The position numbers and the translations under genes were made by a program. Source: Protea cynaroides (lineage: Eukaryota > Streptophyta > Magnoliopsida > Proteales > Proteaceae). Taken from it: a stretch of 64,000 bases of DNA. The stretch covers positions 38,025,597-38,089,596 of the forward strand of contig CM053265.1 in the NCBI GenBank assembly GCA_028583415.1, given 5' to 3'. Shown piece by piece: positions 1-9,744 of this stretch (the stretch's first letter is position 1; every line of letters starts with the position of its first letter). The notes under the pieces are model-generated. The model searched no databases, had not been told where the DNA came from, and worked only from the letters and a program-made list of their open reading frames with translations.

Positions 1-1530
1 TCGTTTTGAGCAAACTATGTAAGGAAATGATTTTTTATCCTTTTATTTCTTTTTTTTATAACTCTTAAATTTGATCCCCTACATACCCTTGTGAGATGTA
101 GCATATCACATCCCATTATAAAAATCCAATTTTCAACTTGATTTCCAATGTAGCCTATAATCTATCACCGATTATGGTTTAATTAGATTAAATATTTAAT
201 TTGCATTTTATTCATTTATTTTCTCCACTTTCTTACCTCTTCATTTCTATTTATTTATTTTTTATTCTATTTTATTTTTTTATTTTATTATCATTATTTT
301 TTTATGTTATTAGTATTATTTTATTTATTTTATTTTATCCATTTTAAGCTTTAAAGTGGAAAAATTAATTAACCAATTATATATTTATTTTATTTTATTT
401 ATTTATATTTATTATTTTTTTTGTTACCCTAAGCTATGAAAAATCAATTTAATTTGCTCGACAAATTTGAAGCGTCTATAGCTGTGTTGGTCGATGCAGT
501 ACCAACGACCTCCACATCATCCGACCACCTCCAATGACCTATTGGAACCAGTTGGTCATCTGGATCTTGGCAGAAAGGTTAGTCTGTGTAGCTTGGCCTG
601 GTCGGTTGCTATGATTTTGGTCTAGCGCACCATCCAACCCTGCTCTCAAGCTTCTTTTTCTGAGATTTCAAACCTCACCTAGGACAGAGTGGGTTGGTTT
701 CACAACCTTGTGTTATCTGTCCTCCTTAATGAGAGGTCGCCCTCCCTTCTTACTTGGTTCATAAATTTTAAATATAAAAATAAGAAGCAACTTTATCTGG
801 TTTCTTATGAATTCCTCTTCTTATACGTAGTTTACTTGAGATTTTAGTTAGTGTAATCCCATGTTCATCATACTATTTAATCATCTCTAAATACCCAAGC
901 TTTGTTAATGAAGTTCTACGATGTAAGGTATAAAGTATTACTTACAACGAATGTCGAATAGTAAGAACGAGGGCCTAATGGCTTCGACAGCACTTGTAGG
1001 CTTTCTCCCTTCTTCTTCTTCCCTTCTCTATTTACTCATTTTCTTTGCCAGCAACACTTTCTTTCAGAAAACATGTCAAAGGTTTTATAATGAGTATGTA
1101 ACCTTATGAGAGGGAGGTCTAGTAGGGTTCATCTTCTAAGTCTCCTTATAGTGCAACTCCTCCAGAAGTAGGGGAGTATGGATGGAAGCCATGTGGCAAG
1201 GAAGTTGAGAGAGATTTAGAGTTTCTTCTTCCTAAAGGACTCTAAATTAGTTATACATGAGATGGGACTCCAATAGTTCGTCATAGGCTGGAGGAATATT
1301 TCTACCATCTCCATGAATCCATTTGACTTATTCCATTTCTATGAACAGGCTTTATACCTTGGAAAGTCGGAGCTGGAGGATTTTACTAGCACGGGTTTCC
1401 TGACCGTCTCTACCGTCTACCATTAGTGTAAAGGGCTTAATTTGTAACTTTTATTTTACTATTTTGGTCCAGTCCATAAATGGAGCAACTCAGTTCCTAT
1501 TAATGACTCAGGGATGTATTTGGTTGATGG
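1..1530. other. AT-rich flanking DNA without a recognisable gene
   Basis: Bases 1-470 are strongly AT-rich, with runs of TTTATTTTATTTT type. Bases 470-1530 are of more balanced composition, but I find no open frame of 60 codons or more and no LTR, PBS or polymerase motif. It is the sequence into which element A inserted, or an older and heavily decayed repeat. The five bases before A (GATGG, 1526-1530) would be its target-site copy, but the partner lies outside the window. Confidence 0.6.
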
Positions 1531-1670
1531 TGTAAGACCCGTATCATATTAACTTGGCCTTACCACCTTGTATTAGGTCTTCCTATCATGGTCAGACCAA
1601 GTAGACTACGTGCGTGAAGAAACCACAACGCTAGGTATGTAATTCGAATCATAAATCATCTAATTGAGAC

Positions 1671-1803
1671 GTGTGGTCGCATACCTAAACAGGTGTAGTC
1701 GAAGACACCTCAAAATAGTGAGACCACAGGAGTTTGGGATGTATGGTCGTAGATTTGGGACGTGTGGTCAACGGTTCCTGTGACCCCACGTGCGACCACA
1801 CGA
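1671..1803. repeat. A-type motif array (GTGTGGTCG / CGACCACAC) upstream of the LTR promoter
   Basis: GTGTGGTCGC (1671), GTATGGTCG, GTGTGGTCA and TGCGACCACAC recur in both orientations within about 130 bp, ending about 90 bp before the TATA box. More copies lie at 2293-2326 and at 30720-30790 on the other side of B. The shared core with the other families is GGTCG. It is the A counterpart of the arrays in B-F. Confidence 0.75.
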
Positions 1804-1894
1804 TGTCAAACTGACTTCGTGATTATGAAACCTTCTTAATCCGAAGGGGGTTCTTTCCTAATCAATGTAGGACTCTATATGGAGGGTTTTCCTC

Positions 1895-1902
1895 TATATA
1901 TA
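1895..1902 (+). promoter_or_regulatory. TATA box of the element A LTR
   Basis: TATATATA is preceded by GGGTTTTCCTC and followed by a purine-rich AGAGAGAAAG leader, the same order as in the other LTRs. Confidence 0.7.
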
Positions 1903-2464
1903 GGATGTCCCTTAGCCTTTTTCATTCTTTTAGAACTCAAACTAAAAGAGAGAGAAAGAGAGGAGGAGGAAGAGATGGAAAATTGAAGAGGAAGACTAAG
2001 AGAAGGAATTTCAGAGAGAGCTCTGATTCTTCAACAAGTTTAAGGTATGAATACATCCCCTACCTTAGTTGAATGCCTAGAATAGATCATGGAGAAGTAT
2101 TGAATCAAGGTTGGATCTCAACCATGAGACCCATTGACGAAAACTGAAAGGAAATTCATGAAGAGTAGGTTGGAGTAGATGATTGTGAAAAATACTAAAT
2201 TAAGGTCATAGATCAATCATGGAAAGGATCCTAAAGATAGTTCAAGGAATCAAATCATGAAGGGATTAGACTGAGAATGAAATTCGACCAAACAATCGTG
2301 TGGTCATAGCTATGGTCGACCACACATGTAAGACCCGTGTCAATTTAACCCGGTCTTACCATCTTAAACCAGGTTTACCCATCATGGTCGAGTCAAATGG
2401 ACAAAGGGCATAAAGGAGATCGAGATCCCAGGTATGAAATCGACCCAAAAACACTTAATTCTAG

Positions 2465-2605
2465 GGGAGGGTCGCACACCCAGTGAAGCAGGGTCGGACC
2501 TCCCAAAACAGAAAGTTAGACCCTCAGTTTTGAAGGGAGGGTCGGACAGCTTAAGACCCTAGGGTCGACGGGATCATCGACCCTCCCATCGACCCTTGGT
2601 TTCTG
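2465..2605. repeat. B-type motif array (GGGTCGA / TCGACCC), upstream block
   Basis: There are about nine copies of GGGTCG or CGACCC in both orientations, ending about 90 bp before the TATA box. The same motif recurs at 3101-3236 in this LTR, at 28521-28652 and 29153-29290 in the 3' LTR, and at 23257-23442 in the leader. Confidence 0.85.
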
Positions 2606-2691
2606 ACGAAAACTGAAATTAGGAAATTTCCTAATTTTCGGTTGGGATTCTTTCCAAATCTCAATGGGATTATTATTGGACATTCCTAGCC

Positions 2692-2699
2692 TATTTAAA
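2692..2699 (+). promoter_or_regulatory. TATA box of the element B 5' LTR
   Basis: TATTTAAA lies in CTAGCCTATTTAAAGGACG, followed within about 60 bp by the purine-rich GAGAGAAAGAGAGAAG leader. Confidence 0.75.
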
Positions 2700-3100
2700 G
2701 GACGTTCCTAAGCCACTTTCACTCCTTTCACAACCCTAATTGAATTGAGAGAAAGAGAGAAGAAGGAAAAGAGGAAGAAAGGAGGCTAGGAAGAAGGCTT
2801 AGCAAAAAGGGAAAGAAATTATAAAGAAAAGTAATCTTCTCAGGTATGGATACTAATTTCATGAGTTTCTACAGACCTTAGGTTAGATATGGTTGAGTGT
2901 AAGATTTCGGAGAAACCCAAACCATCCATTCATGGTTAGGCTTTCATGGAAAACCATAGGAGGATGCACGAAAACTATTTAGATGGTTTATACATGGTTC
3001 TAGACCATGGAATGACTGTTGAATGAATGTAGGAAGAAAGCCATAGGACCCCAAACATGAAGAATGGATTAAAAGTGGAAATTAGACCAGAGTGCACCAA

Positions 3101-3236
3101 GGGTCGCACCGAGGGTCGATAGACCATCCGACCCTAGGTATTTCTGACCATCGACCCTCAGCATTCGGGAAGTTCAGAATGGAGGGAGGGTCGATAGACC
3201 CATCGACCCTAACATCGACCCTAGCATCGACCCTCA
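3101..3236. repeat. B-type motif array, block downstream of the promoter
   Basis: Alternating GGGTCGAT and ATCGACCCT units flank a short spacer. The downstream position means it would be transcribed, or lie in an intron of the LTR transcript if the donor near 2834 is used. Confidence 0.8.
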
Positions 3237-3628
3237 GTTGACAGAAAGGTTTTTAAATTCTGAATTAATTCTAATTAAATTCTATCGACTTTGTTAGGTT
3301 TGCTAGCAATATAATAACATTATAAATGTGATTTTAAAGCTTGAAAAAATATCTTTTAGCAAGCCAAGGTGAGGAACCTTAACCCCAAACTAAATTGGTT
3401 AATAATAAATTGTTTTCCTATTTCTTGAGTCCTATGCCATGTTTGATTCTATGCGAATATGTTTGTAATGTGCATACAGCATTGTAAGACCCGCACTCTG
3501 AAAACCCGGTCTAACCTTGGTTTTGTATTGTGACAGGTCTTCCGATCATCACCGAGCTAGACGAGGCAAGCGGATAACAAACAGGTACGAAATCAGACCG
3601 AAGTCGATCAATTATACCTGGTTTTAGG

Positions 3629-3675
3629 TATACCGGTCGATGGTACCGGATGATGGTACCGGTCGACCGGTATGG
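3629..3675. repeat. C-type motif array (ACCGGTCGACCGGT), upstream block
   Basis: Copies of TACCGGTCGA, GGTACCGG and a 16 bp perfect palindrome TACCGGTCGACCGGTA (3657-3672) lie about 120 bp before the TATA box. LTR2 has the same block at 7523-7580 and LTR3 at 11853-11900. Confidence 0.85.
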
Positions 3676-3790
3676 CCTGCACAGCTATGTGCGGGAATTG
3701 GGAAATTGGTCTCTGCGGGTCCCGCTTTCCTGATTTCGAATCCTAGAAGTTTCCTAATCCTAGTAGGGTTACTAAACCCTATTTCTAGCC

Positions 3791-3798
3791 TATAAATA
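3791..3798 (+). promoter_or_regulatory. TATA box of complex C LTR1
   Basis: TATAAATA lies in TAGCCTATAAATACACC and is followed by CTCTCACAAACCC and the AGAGAAGAGAAAGAG leader. Equivalent boxes are at 7684-7691 (LTR2) and 12016-12023 (LTR3). Confidence 0.8.
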
Positions 3799-4179
3799 CA
3801 CCTTTAAACCCCTCAAATCCTTTCCATTGTCTCTCACAAACCCTAGAGAAGAGAAAGAGCTTGGAAAGGAGAAGGAGCTAGGAAGAAGAAGGAGGTGCCA
3901 CCATTACCGTTTGACGAAGCTCTCGCTACGCCTGTCAACGGTAAGTGTTTGAATCCATCTTCTTACCCTATGTTAGTTGTGTGGGTGGATCAATACCATG
4001 CAAAGTAGGTATTGATCTAAAACCCTAAATTGTCCAATAAACCCTAAGTTGCCGTCAAACCCTAGATTCGAGTTTCGAGATGATATTCATCGAAACGAGA
4101 CTTGAATGAGTGGGGATAGCTCTAACTCAAAGCCTAGACTTAGAATGGATAGGAGAAACCCTGAAAATCCATGGAGGAT

Positions 4180-4373
4180 GGTCGACTGCAGTCGAAGAAC
4201 CCATGTATGGTCTTCCGGAGACATACCGGTCGACTATACCGGTTGCACATAGTGCGACCGGTATGTTGCGACCGCTACCTCTCGGGAGGTTATCTATGGG
4301 GGACCGGCTGACCATACCGGTCGCCAGTCTTTCCTACAGAGCTGCGACCGGTACATGCCACCGGTCAGCTCTG
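4180..4373. repeat. C-type motif array, block downstream of the promoter
   Basis: At least eight ACCGGTCG / TGCGACCGGTA units in both orientations lie in about 190 bp, probably inside the first intron of a spliced LTR transcript. The open frames across it arise from the repeats and are not treated as genes. LTR2 copy: 8073-8262. LTR3 copy: 12404-12598. Confidence 0.8.
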
Positions 4374-5421
4374 TGAGGGTAGTTTGTGATCTCTGATGGT
4401 TTCCGACCAACATGAAACCCCAAAATAATATATTCTAATGAAACCTTAATATTATGTAGGACGCTGTGACTTGTCGTTTGGATCTTGCGATGTGGAGCAA
4501 GTAATCGAACGAGCGTCAGGTAAGGGAATCTGACCTAAACCTAATAATTAATGGACAGTAAATCGTTGTTAATCATTGAATATCTATGATGTGATGTTTG
4601 TGCATATTCACATGCCATCCTTTACTTTCAGCTATTATTATTGTTCATGCATTCATAGGATGTGATTGTTAGGCATGTGATTGTTTTCGTTGGTGTGTGG
4701 AGTGGGGCATGGGCCTGGGATCGCTCTTCACACTGGCACCTTTTGTAGTATTCTATCTTAACATGCATTGTACGGGTGGGGTATCAGGGGAAGATCGTGG
4801 TACGGTGGTCTCCGATATTGATGTTGTCCCGGCCATCGTTGGGTGGTACTGAGGATTCCGAGTCGACGCTGGCTTGTCCACGATGCTTTAGCTCTATCTC
4901 TATGCCGTAGGGAGTTATGTTGGGATAGGGTCTACCTGCGTATTGTTTCTATCCTAGTGGGTTAGTTGCGGATAGGGTATCAGGGGGAGGTGAGGTTTGG
5001 TGGTCTCCGACCCGGCCTGCACGCTCTAGCTCTATCTCTATGCCGTAGACGGCTGTGCTGGGATAGAGCATACATTGTTGACATATAGGATTGGTTAGTT
5101 GCGAGCCCGGGTTTGCAGCCCCGGCCGCAGGGGCTTAGGTACTTGGTATGGGTAGAGTATCGGGGAGGTGCGGGTATACCTTAGCTCTATCTCTATTCCA
5201 TGATGGGTGCATGTGGGTTGGTGGTAGTGTGATTCTCGTGCGACGCCACACACTCGTGTATAGAGGTGCGGGGGCCACCAAACCTTTCTATAGCACATTG
5301 CAAACTTAAAACCAGACCACAGGATAAAATTGATTGTTACTCATGCATAATCTTGTGAAACTGTCTGATTGTCTTACTGAGCTGTGTTGTGTGCTCACCC
5401 TTTGTATATACATTGTTTTTA

Positions 5422-5556
5422 GATGTTGATGCAGGATACACTGTGGACGATTATGTGAACGCTCCGGCGTACGGTGGGGTAGCTGTTTTGGATGTACAAG
5501 CAGGGGAGGACGAGCATGATGCTTCATGCGAGTGCCCTTTCTGCGTGTACTTGTGA
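5422..5556 (+). CDS. LTR-encoded mini-ORF, C type (44 codons, no ATG; probable spliced exon)
   Basis: The frame opens after a TTTTTAG acceptor-like site and ends at TGA 5554-5556. It reads DVDAGYTVDDYVNAPAYG, then an acidic stretch, then HDASCECPFCVYL. The same frame, length and Cys pattern occur in every LTR family of the window, with many third-position differences. There is no ATG in frame, so it would need an upstream exon or a non-AUG start. In C a putative exon at about 4462-4519 is open in the matching phase. Function is unknown; the C-x-C-x-x-C tail could bind metal, which is a guess. Confidence 0.5.
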   Translation, partial: DVDAGYTVDDYVNAPAYGGVAVLDVQAGEDEHDASCECPFCVYL

Positions 5557-5844
5557 TTTGTTTTATTTATTTATTTCAGTTATTTTGATTGGATTAAAGG
5601 GATGTAAAAGATTATTATTCTATGTGTTTGATTTTGAATAATGGGATATTTATTTAAATTATCATTAGATACTCAGTTCATTCTATTTAAAGTCTTCCGC
5701 TGTACATTTATATTCTGATTGTGGTTATGTGTAATTGGTTTGTATGGGTGGACACGGCCTATTCGAGATCCTGGTGTGAACCGTTGGTTCAATGACGGTT
5801 CACTCACACCGTTCTGGTTGGATCAGAATTGGGGTGTGACAACT

Positions 5845-5856
5845 TGGTATCAGAGC
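5845..5856 (+). other. Primer binding site after LTR1 (initiator tRNA-Met)
   Basis: TGGTATCAGAGC is complementary to the 3' end of plant initiator tRNA-Met and starts 3 bases after the LTR. It is joined directly to the RNaseH coding sequence, so the leader, gag and RT are missing. Confidence 0.85.
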
Positions 5857-7311
5857 ATGAGAAGAACTATCCTACGCATGACTTGGAGCTAGCAGCGGTT
5901 ATTCATGCAATCAAGACTTGGAGACACTATTTGTACGGTGAGAAGTTTCAGATCAAGTCAGATCACAAGAGCTTAACTTATCTCTTCACTCAGAAGGATC
6001 TGAATATGAGGCAGAGAAGGTGGCTGGAATTGCTAAAAGATTATGATTGCGACATCCAGTACCATCCAGGTGAAACAAATGTGGTGGCTGACGCCTTAAG
6101 CAGAAAGTGGGCATCGAAACCTGAGGCAGGACCGAGTACAAATGCTGCATTGTGTGCTGCAGCCTCGAGTTCGATGGAAATTGATGAAGAACATATTATC
6201 GAAACTGCAGAAGATCCAGTGGAGCAAGGCTTGATTCATAAGTTCACTATGATGTTCGCCGCACTGAAGATCTCGCCGAGTCTAATTGATGAAGTCAAGG
6301 TAGCAGTCCTACAGGATCCATATCTCAAGACATGCGGAGAAGACTTAGAGAAGGGTACGTGTAATCCCGACTTTACCTTGGAATCGGGACAAAGTACTCA
6401 AGTATCGCGGACGGTTATGTATACCCGAGAGCGAAGACTGCGATATCGAGGCCGAGTTATGACTCAAGCTCATTACACTCCATATTCGGTACATCCTGGA
6501 AGTACCAAGATGTACCATGATCTAAGAAGACTATATTGGTGGAGGGGTATGAAAGCCGATATAGCTCATTTTGTGTTCCAATGTCCGAATTGTCAACAAG
6601 TTAAAGCGGAAAGGCAAAGACCCGCAGGTTTACTACAGCCGTTACGGAACCCGCATGGAAGTGGGAGAACGAACCATTCAACTTTTGGAAGATATGCTTC
6701 GAGCTTGTGCATTAGATTTCAAAGGAGCTTGGGATGAGAAGCTATCACTTATCGAGTTTGCTTACAACAACAGTTATCAGGCTACAATTCAGATGGCCCC
6801 ATATGAAGCTCTCTATGGGAGAAAATGTCGTACACCTCTGTTATGGAATGAAGTGGGAGAAAGAAGAATTGTAGGACCGGAGTTTGTTGAAGAAACTTTC
6901 CGAGTAATTGATCAGATCAAAGAGAGAATAAAGACAGCTCAAGTTCGACAGAAGCACTATGCAGATAATCGACGTCGAGATCTGGAGTTTGCAATGGGTG
7001 ACAAAGTGTTCTTGAACGTGTCACCGGTGCGAGGTCCGAAACGGTTTGGTAAGAAGGGGAAGCTATGCCCCAGGTATGTGGGACCATATGAGATATTGAA
7101 TCGACGTGGTAATGTATCATATCAATTGGCTCTACCACCATCTTTGTCTAGCGTTCATAATGTGTTCCATGTATCATTATTGAAGAAGTATGTCAGTGAT
7201 CCATCGCATATCTTGAGCACTTGGGAAGAAGAGAGCGCGATGAGAAAGGAGTACCCAAACCTTTTTGACGATCAAGGTACGTTCAAATTTCGAGGCATAA
7301 ATTTCTTTTAA
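5857..7311 (+). pseudogene. pol: Truncated pol: RNaseH, integrase zinc finger, integrase C-terminus; core deleted
   Basis: It starts inside pol at the RNaseH block (HEKNYPTHDLELAAV, then SDHKSL and NVVADALSRK with the RNaseH acidic residues), then the HHCC finger (HPGSTKMYHDL to CPNCQQVK, near 6480-6603). Compared with the next copy (9745-11643) it has lost about 304 bp of the integrase core between 6666 and 6667, which removes catalytic residues and shifts the frame. It has also lost 141 bp (47 codons, in frame) of the chromodomain-like part near 7221. Both deletions are bounded by very short matches. It ends at TAA 7309-7311. It cannot encode a working integrase. Confidence 0.9.
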
Positions 7312-7377
7312 GGGTGGGGGAGTTGTAGTACCTACATGCAAATTTCGGGACGAAATTTCTTTTAAGGGTGGTGGAGT
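7312..7377 (+). other. Duplicated polypurine tract before LTR2
   Basis: AATTTCTTTTAAGGGTGGGGGAG is followed about 61 bp later by a near-copy ending GGGTGGTGGAGT just before the LTR. The first copy is even followed by TGTAGTACC, resembling the LTR start TGTAAGACC. The tract next to the LTR is the likely plus-strand primer; the upstream one is a duplicate. The same duplication precedes LTR3 (11644-11709). Confidence 0.75.
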
Positions 7378-9729
7378 TGTAAGACCCGCACTCTGAAAAC
7401 CCGGTCTAACCTTGGTTTTGTATCGTGACAGGTCTTTCGATCATCACCGAGCCAGACGGGGCAAGCGGATAACAAACAGGTACGAAATCAGATCGAAGTC
7501 GACCAATTATACCTGGTTTTAGGTATACCGGTCAATGGTACCGGATGATGGTACCGGTCGACCGGTATGGCCTGCACAGCTATGTGCGGGAATTTGGAAA
7601 TTGGTCTCGCGGGTCCCGCTTCCCGATTTCGAATCCTAGAAGTTTCCTAATCCTAGTAGGGTTACTAAACCCTATTTCTAGCCTATAAATACACCTTTAA
7701 ACCCCTCAAATCCTTTCCATTGTCTCTCACAAACCCTAGAGAAGAGAAAGAGCTTGGAAAGGAGAAGGAGCTAGGAAGAAGAAGGAGGGGCCGCCATTAT
7801 CGTTTGACGAAGCTCTCGCTACGCCTGTCAACGGTAAGTGTTTGAATCCATCTTCTTACTCTATGTTAGTTGTGTGGGTGGATCAATACCATGCAAAGTA
7901 GGTATTGATCTAAAACCCTAAATTGGCCAATAAACCCTAAGTTGCCGTCAAACCCTAGATTCAAGTTTCGAGATGATATTCATCGAAACGAGACTTGAAT
8001 GAGTGGGGATAGCTCTAACTCAAAGCCTAGACTTAGAATGGATAGGAGAAACCCTAAAAATCCATGGAGGATGGTCGACGGCAGTCGAAGAACCCATGTA
8101 TGGTCTTCCGGAGACATACCGATCGACTATACCGGTTGCACATAGTGCGACCGGTATGTTGCGACCGCTACCTCTCGGGAGGTTATTTGTGGGGGACCAG
8201 CTGACCATACCGGTCGCCAGTCTTTCCTACAGAGCTGCGACCGGTACATGCCACCGGTCAGCTCTGTGAGGGTAGTTTGTGATCTCTGTTGGTTTCCGAC
8301 CAACATGAAACCCTAAATAATATATTCTAATGAAACCTTAATATTATGTAGGACGTTGTGACTTGTCGTTTGGATCTTGCGACGTGGAGCAAGAAATCGA
8401 ACGAGCGTCAGGTAAGGGAATCTGACCTAAACCTAATAATTAATGGACAGTAAATCGTTGTTAATCATTGAATATCTATGATGTGATGTTTGTGCATATT
8501 CACATGCCATCCTTTACTTTCAGCTATTATTATTGTTCATGCATTCATAGGATGTGATTGTTAGGCATGTGATTATTTTCGTTGGTGTGTGGAGTGGGGC
8601 ATGGGCCGGGATCGCTCTTCACACGGCACCTTTTGTAGTATTCTATCTTAACATGCTTGGTACGGGTGGGGTATCGGGGAAGATCGTGGTACGGTGGTCT
8701 CCGATATTGATGTTGTCCCGGCCATCGTTGGGTGGTACCTGAGGATTCCGAGTCGACGCTGGCTTGTCCACGATGCTTTAGCTCTATCTCTATGCCGTAG
8801 GGAGTTATGTTGGGATAGGGTCTACTGCGTATTGTTTCTATCCTAGTGGGTTAGTTGCGGATAGGGTATCGGGGGAGGTGAGGTTTGGTGGTCTCCGACC
8901 CGGCCTGCACGCTCTAGCTCTATCTCTATGCCGTAGACGGCTGTCCGGGATAGAGCATACATTGTTGACATATAGGATTGGTTAGTTGCGAGCCCGGTTT
9001 GCGAGCCCCGGCCGGTAGGGGCTTAGGTACCTGGTATGGGTAGAGTATCGGGGAGGTGCGGGTATACCTTAGCTCTATCTCTATTCCATGATGGGTGCAT
9101 GTGGGTTGGTGGTAGTGTGATTACTGTGCGACGCCACACACTCGTGTATAGAGGTGCGGGGGCCACCAAACCTTTCTATAGCACATTGCAAACTTAAAAC
9201 CAGACCACAGCATAAAATTGATTGTTACTCATGCATAATCTTGTGAAACTGCTCGATTGTCTTCCCGAGCCGTGTTGTGTGCTCACCCTTTGTATATACA
9301 TTGTTTTTAGATGTTGATGCGGGATACACCGTGGACGATTATGTGAACGCTCCGGCGTACGGTGGTGTAGCTGCTTTGGATGTACAAGCAGGGGAGGACG
9401 AGCATGATGCTTCATGCGAGTGCCCTTTCTGCGTGTACTTGTGATTTGTTTTATTTATTTATTTCAGTTATTTTTTATTGGATTAAAGGGATGTAAAAGA
9501 TTATTATTCTATGTGTTTGATTTTGAATAATGGGATATTTATTTAAATTATCATTAGATACTCAGTTCATTCTATTTAAAGTCTTCCGCTGTACATTTAT
9601 ATTCGATTGTGGTTATGTGTAATTGGTTTATATGGGTGGACACGGCCTATTCGAGATCCTGGTGTGAACCGTTGGTTCAATGACGGTTCACTCACACCGT
9701 TCTGGTTGGATCAGAATTGGGGTGTGACA
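7378..9729 (+). repeat. Complex C LTR2 (complete, 2352 bp)
   Basis: It is nearly identical to LTR1 and LTR3, but many CAG/CTG triplets of LTR1 appear as CGG/CCG or lose their middle base here: GATGCAGG to GATGCGGG, ACTGAGCTG to CCCGAGCCG, GGCCTGGG to GGCCGGG. TATA box 7684-7691; arrays 7523-7580 and 8073-8262. Confidence 0.92.
9310..9444 (+). CDS. LTR-encoded mini-ORF in LTR2
   Basis: It has the same 44 codons and stop as in LTR1. Differences are TACACTGTG to TACACCGTG (silent), GCAGG to GCGGG (silent) and one substitution that gives GVAALDV instead of GVAVLDV. No ATG in frame. Confidence 0.45.
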   Translation, partial: DVDAGYTVDDYVNAPAYGGVAALDVQAGEDEHDASCECPFCVYL

Positions 9730-9732
9730 ACT

Positions 9733-9744
9733 TGGTATCAGAGC
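9733..9744 (+). other. Primer binding site after LTR2, fused to RNaseH
   Basis: TGGTATCAGAGC is joined to ATGAGAAGAAC of pol at exactly the same base as after LTR1. The two units therefore descend from one deletion event followed by tandem duplication. Confidence 0.85.

Larger units (their letters stand above)
1531..2326 (+). repeat. Element A 5' LTR, segment 1 (U3 and promoter)
   Basis: It starts with the TG dinucleotide of TGTAAGACCC, shared by every LTR in the window. It holds the A-type array (1671-1803), a TATA box (1895-1902), a purine-rich AGAGAGAAAG tract at 1951-1973 as in the other LTRs after the TATA box, and more motif copies near 2293-2326. It ends where element B inserted; ACACA (2322-2326) is the target-site copy. 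Confidence 0.85.
2327..3482 (+). repeat. Element B 5' LTR, segment 1
   Basis: It runs from TGTAAGACCCGTGTC to AGCAT (3478-3482), the target-site copy of complex C. It carries two GGGTCGA-type arrays (2465-2605, 3101-3236) on either side of the TATA box and the purine leader. CTTCTCAGGTATGGATAC (about 2834) reads like a 5' splice site, and a second GTGAGG donor-like site lies near 3370. The rest of the LTR resumes at 19941. Confidence 0.92.
3483..5841 (+). repeat. Complex C LTR1 (complete, 2359 bp)
   Basis: It runs from TGTAAGACCCGCACTC to GGGGTGTGACA. It has an ACCGGTCGA-type array before (3629-3675) and after (4180-4373) the TATA box at 3791-3798. Splice-like sites are CAACG|GTAAGTG (about 3941), TTATGTAG (about 4459) and GCGTCAG|GTAAGG (about 4519). 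Three diverged repeats of TTAGCTCTATCTCTAT with GTATCAGGGGGAGGTG boxes follow at 4780-5200, then the conserved mini-ORF and a U5 hairpin (5776-5803). Confidence 0.93.

Noticed and set aside
1..1530. A host gene in the flank
   Set aside because: There is no open frame of useful length, no splice-bounded exon pattern and no recognisable protein similarity; the first 470 bases are low-complexity AT sequence.
4110..4376. Open frame of 88 codons beginning MGIALTQSLDLEWIG in the C LTRs (also 8003 and 12335)
   Set aside because: It lies across the ACCGGTCG repeat array and both strands are open there. LTR3 breaks it by one base. It is best explained by repeat composition inside a probable intron.
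5095..5527. Minus-strand frames of 60-75 codons in LTR U5 regions
   Set aside because: They are shadows of the conserved plus-strand mini-ORF and of the repeated CTCTATCTC boxes, with no start context and no conservation of their own.
5845..5856. tRNA gene fragment at TGGTATCAGAGC
   Set aside because: Only the 12 bases complementary to the tRNA 3' end are present, always 3 bases after an LTR; this is a primer site, not a tRNA gene.
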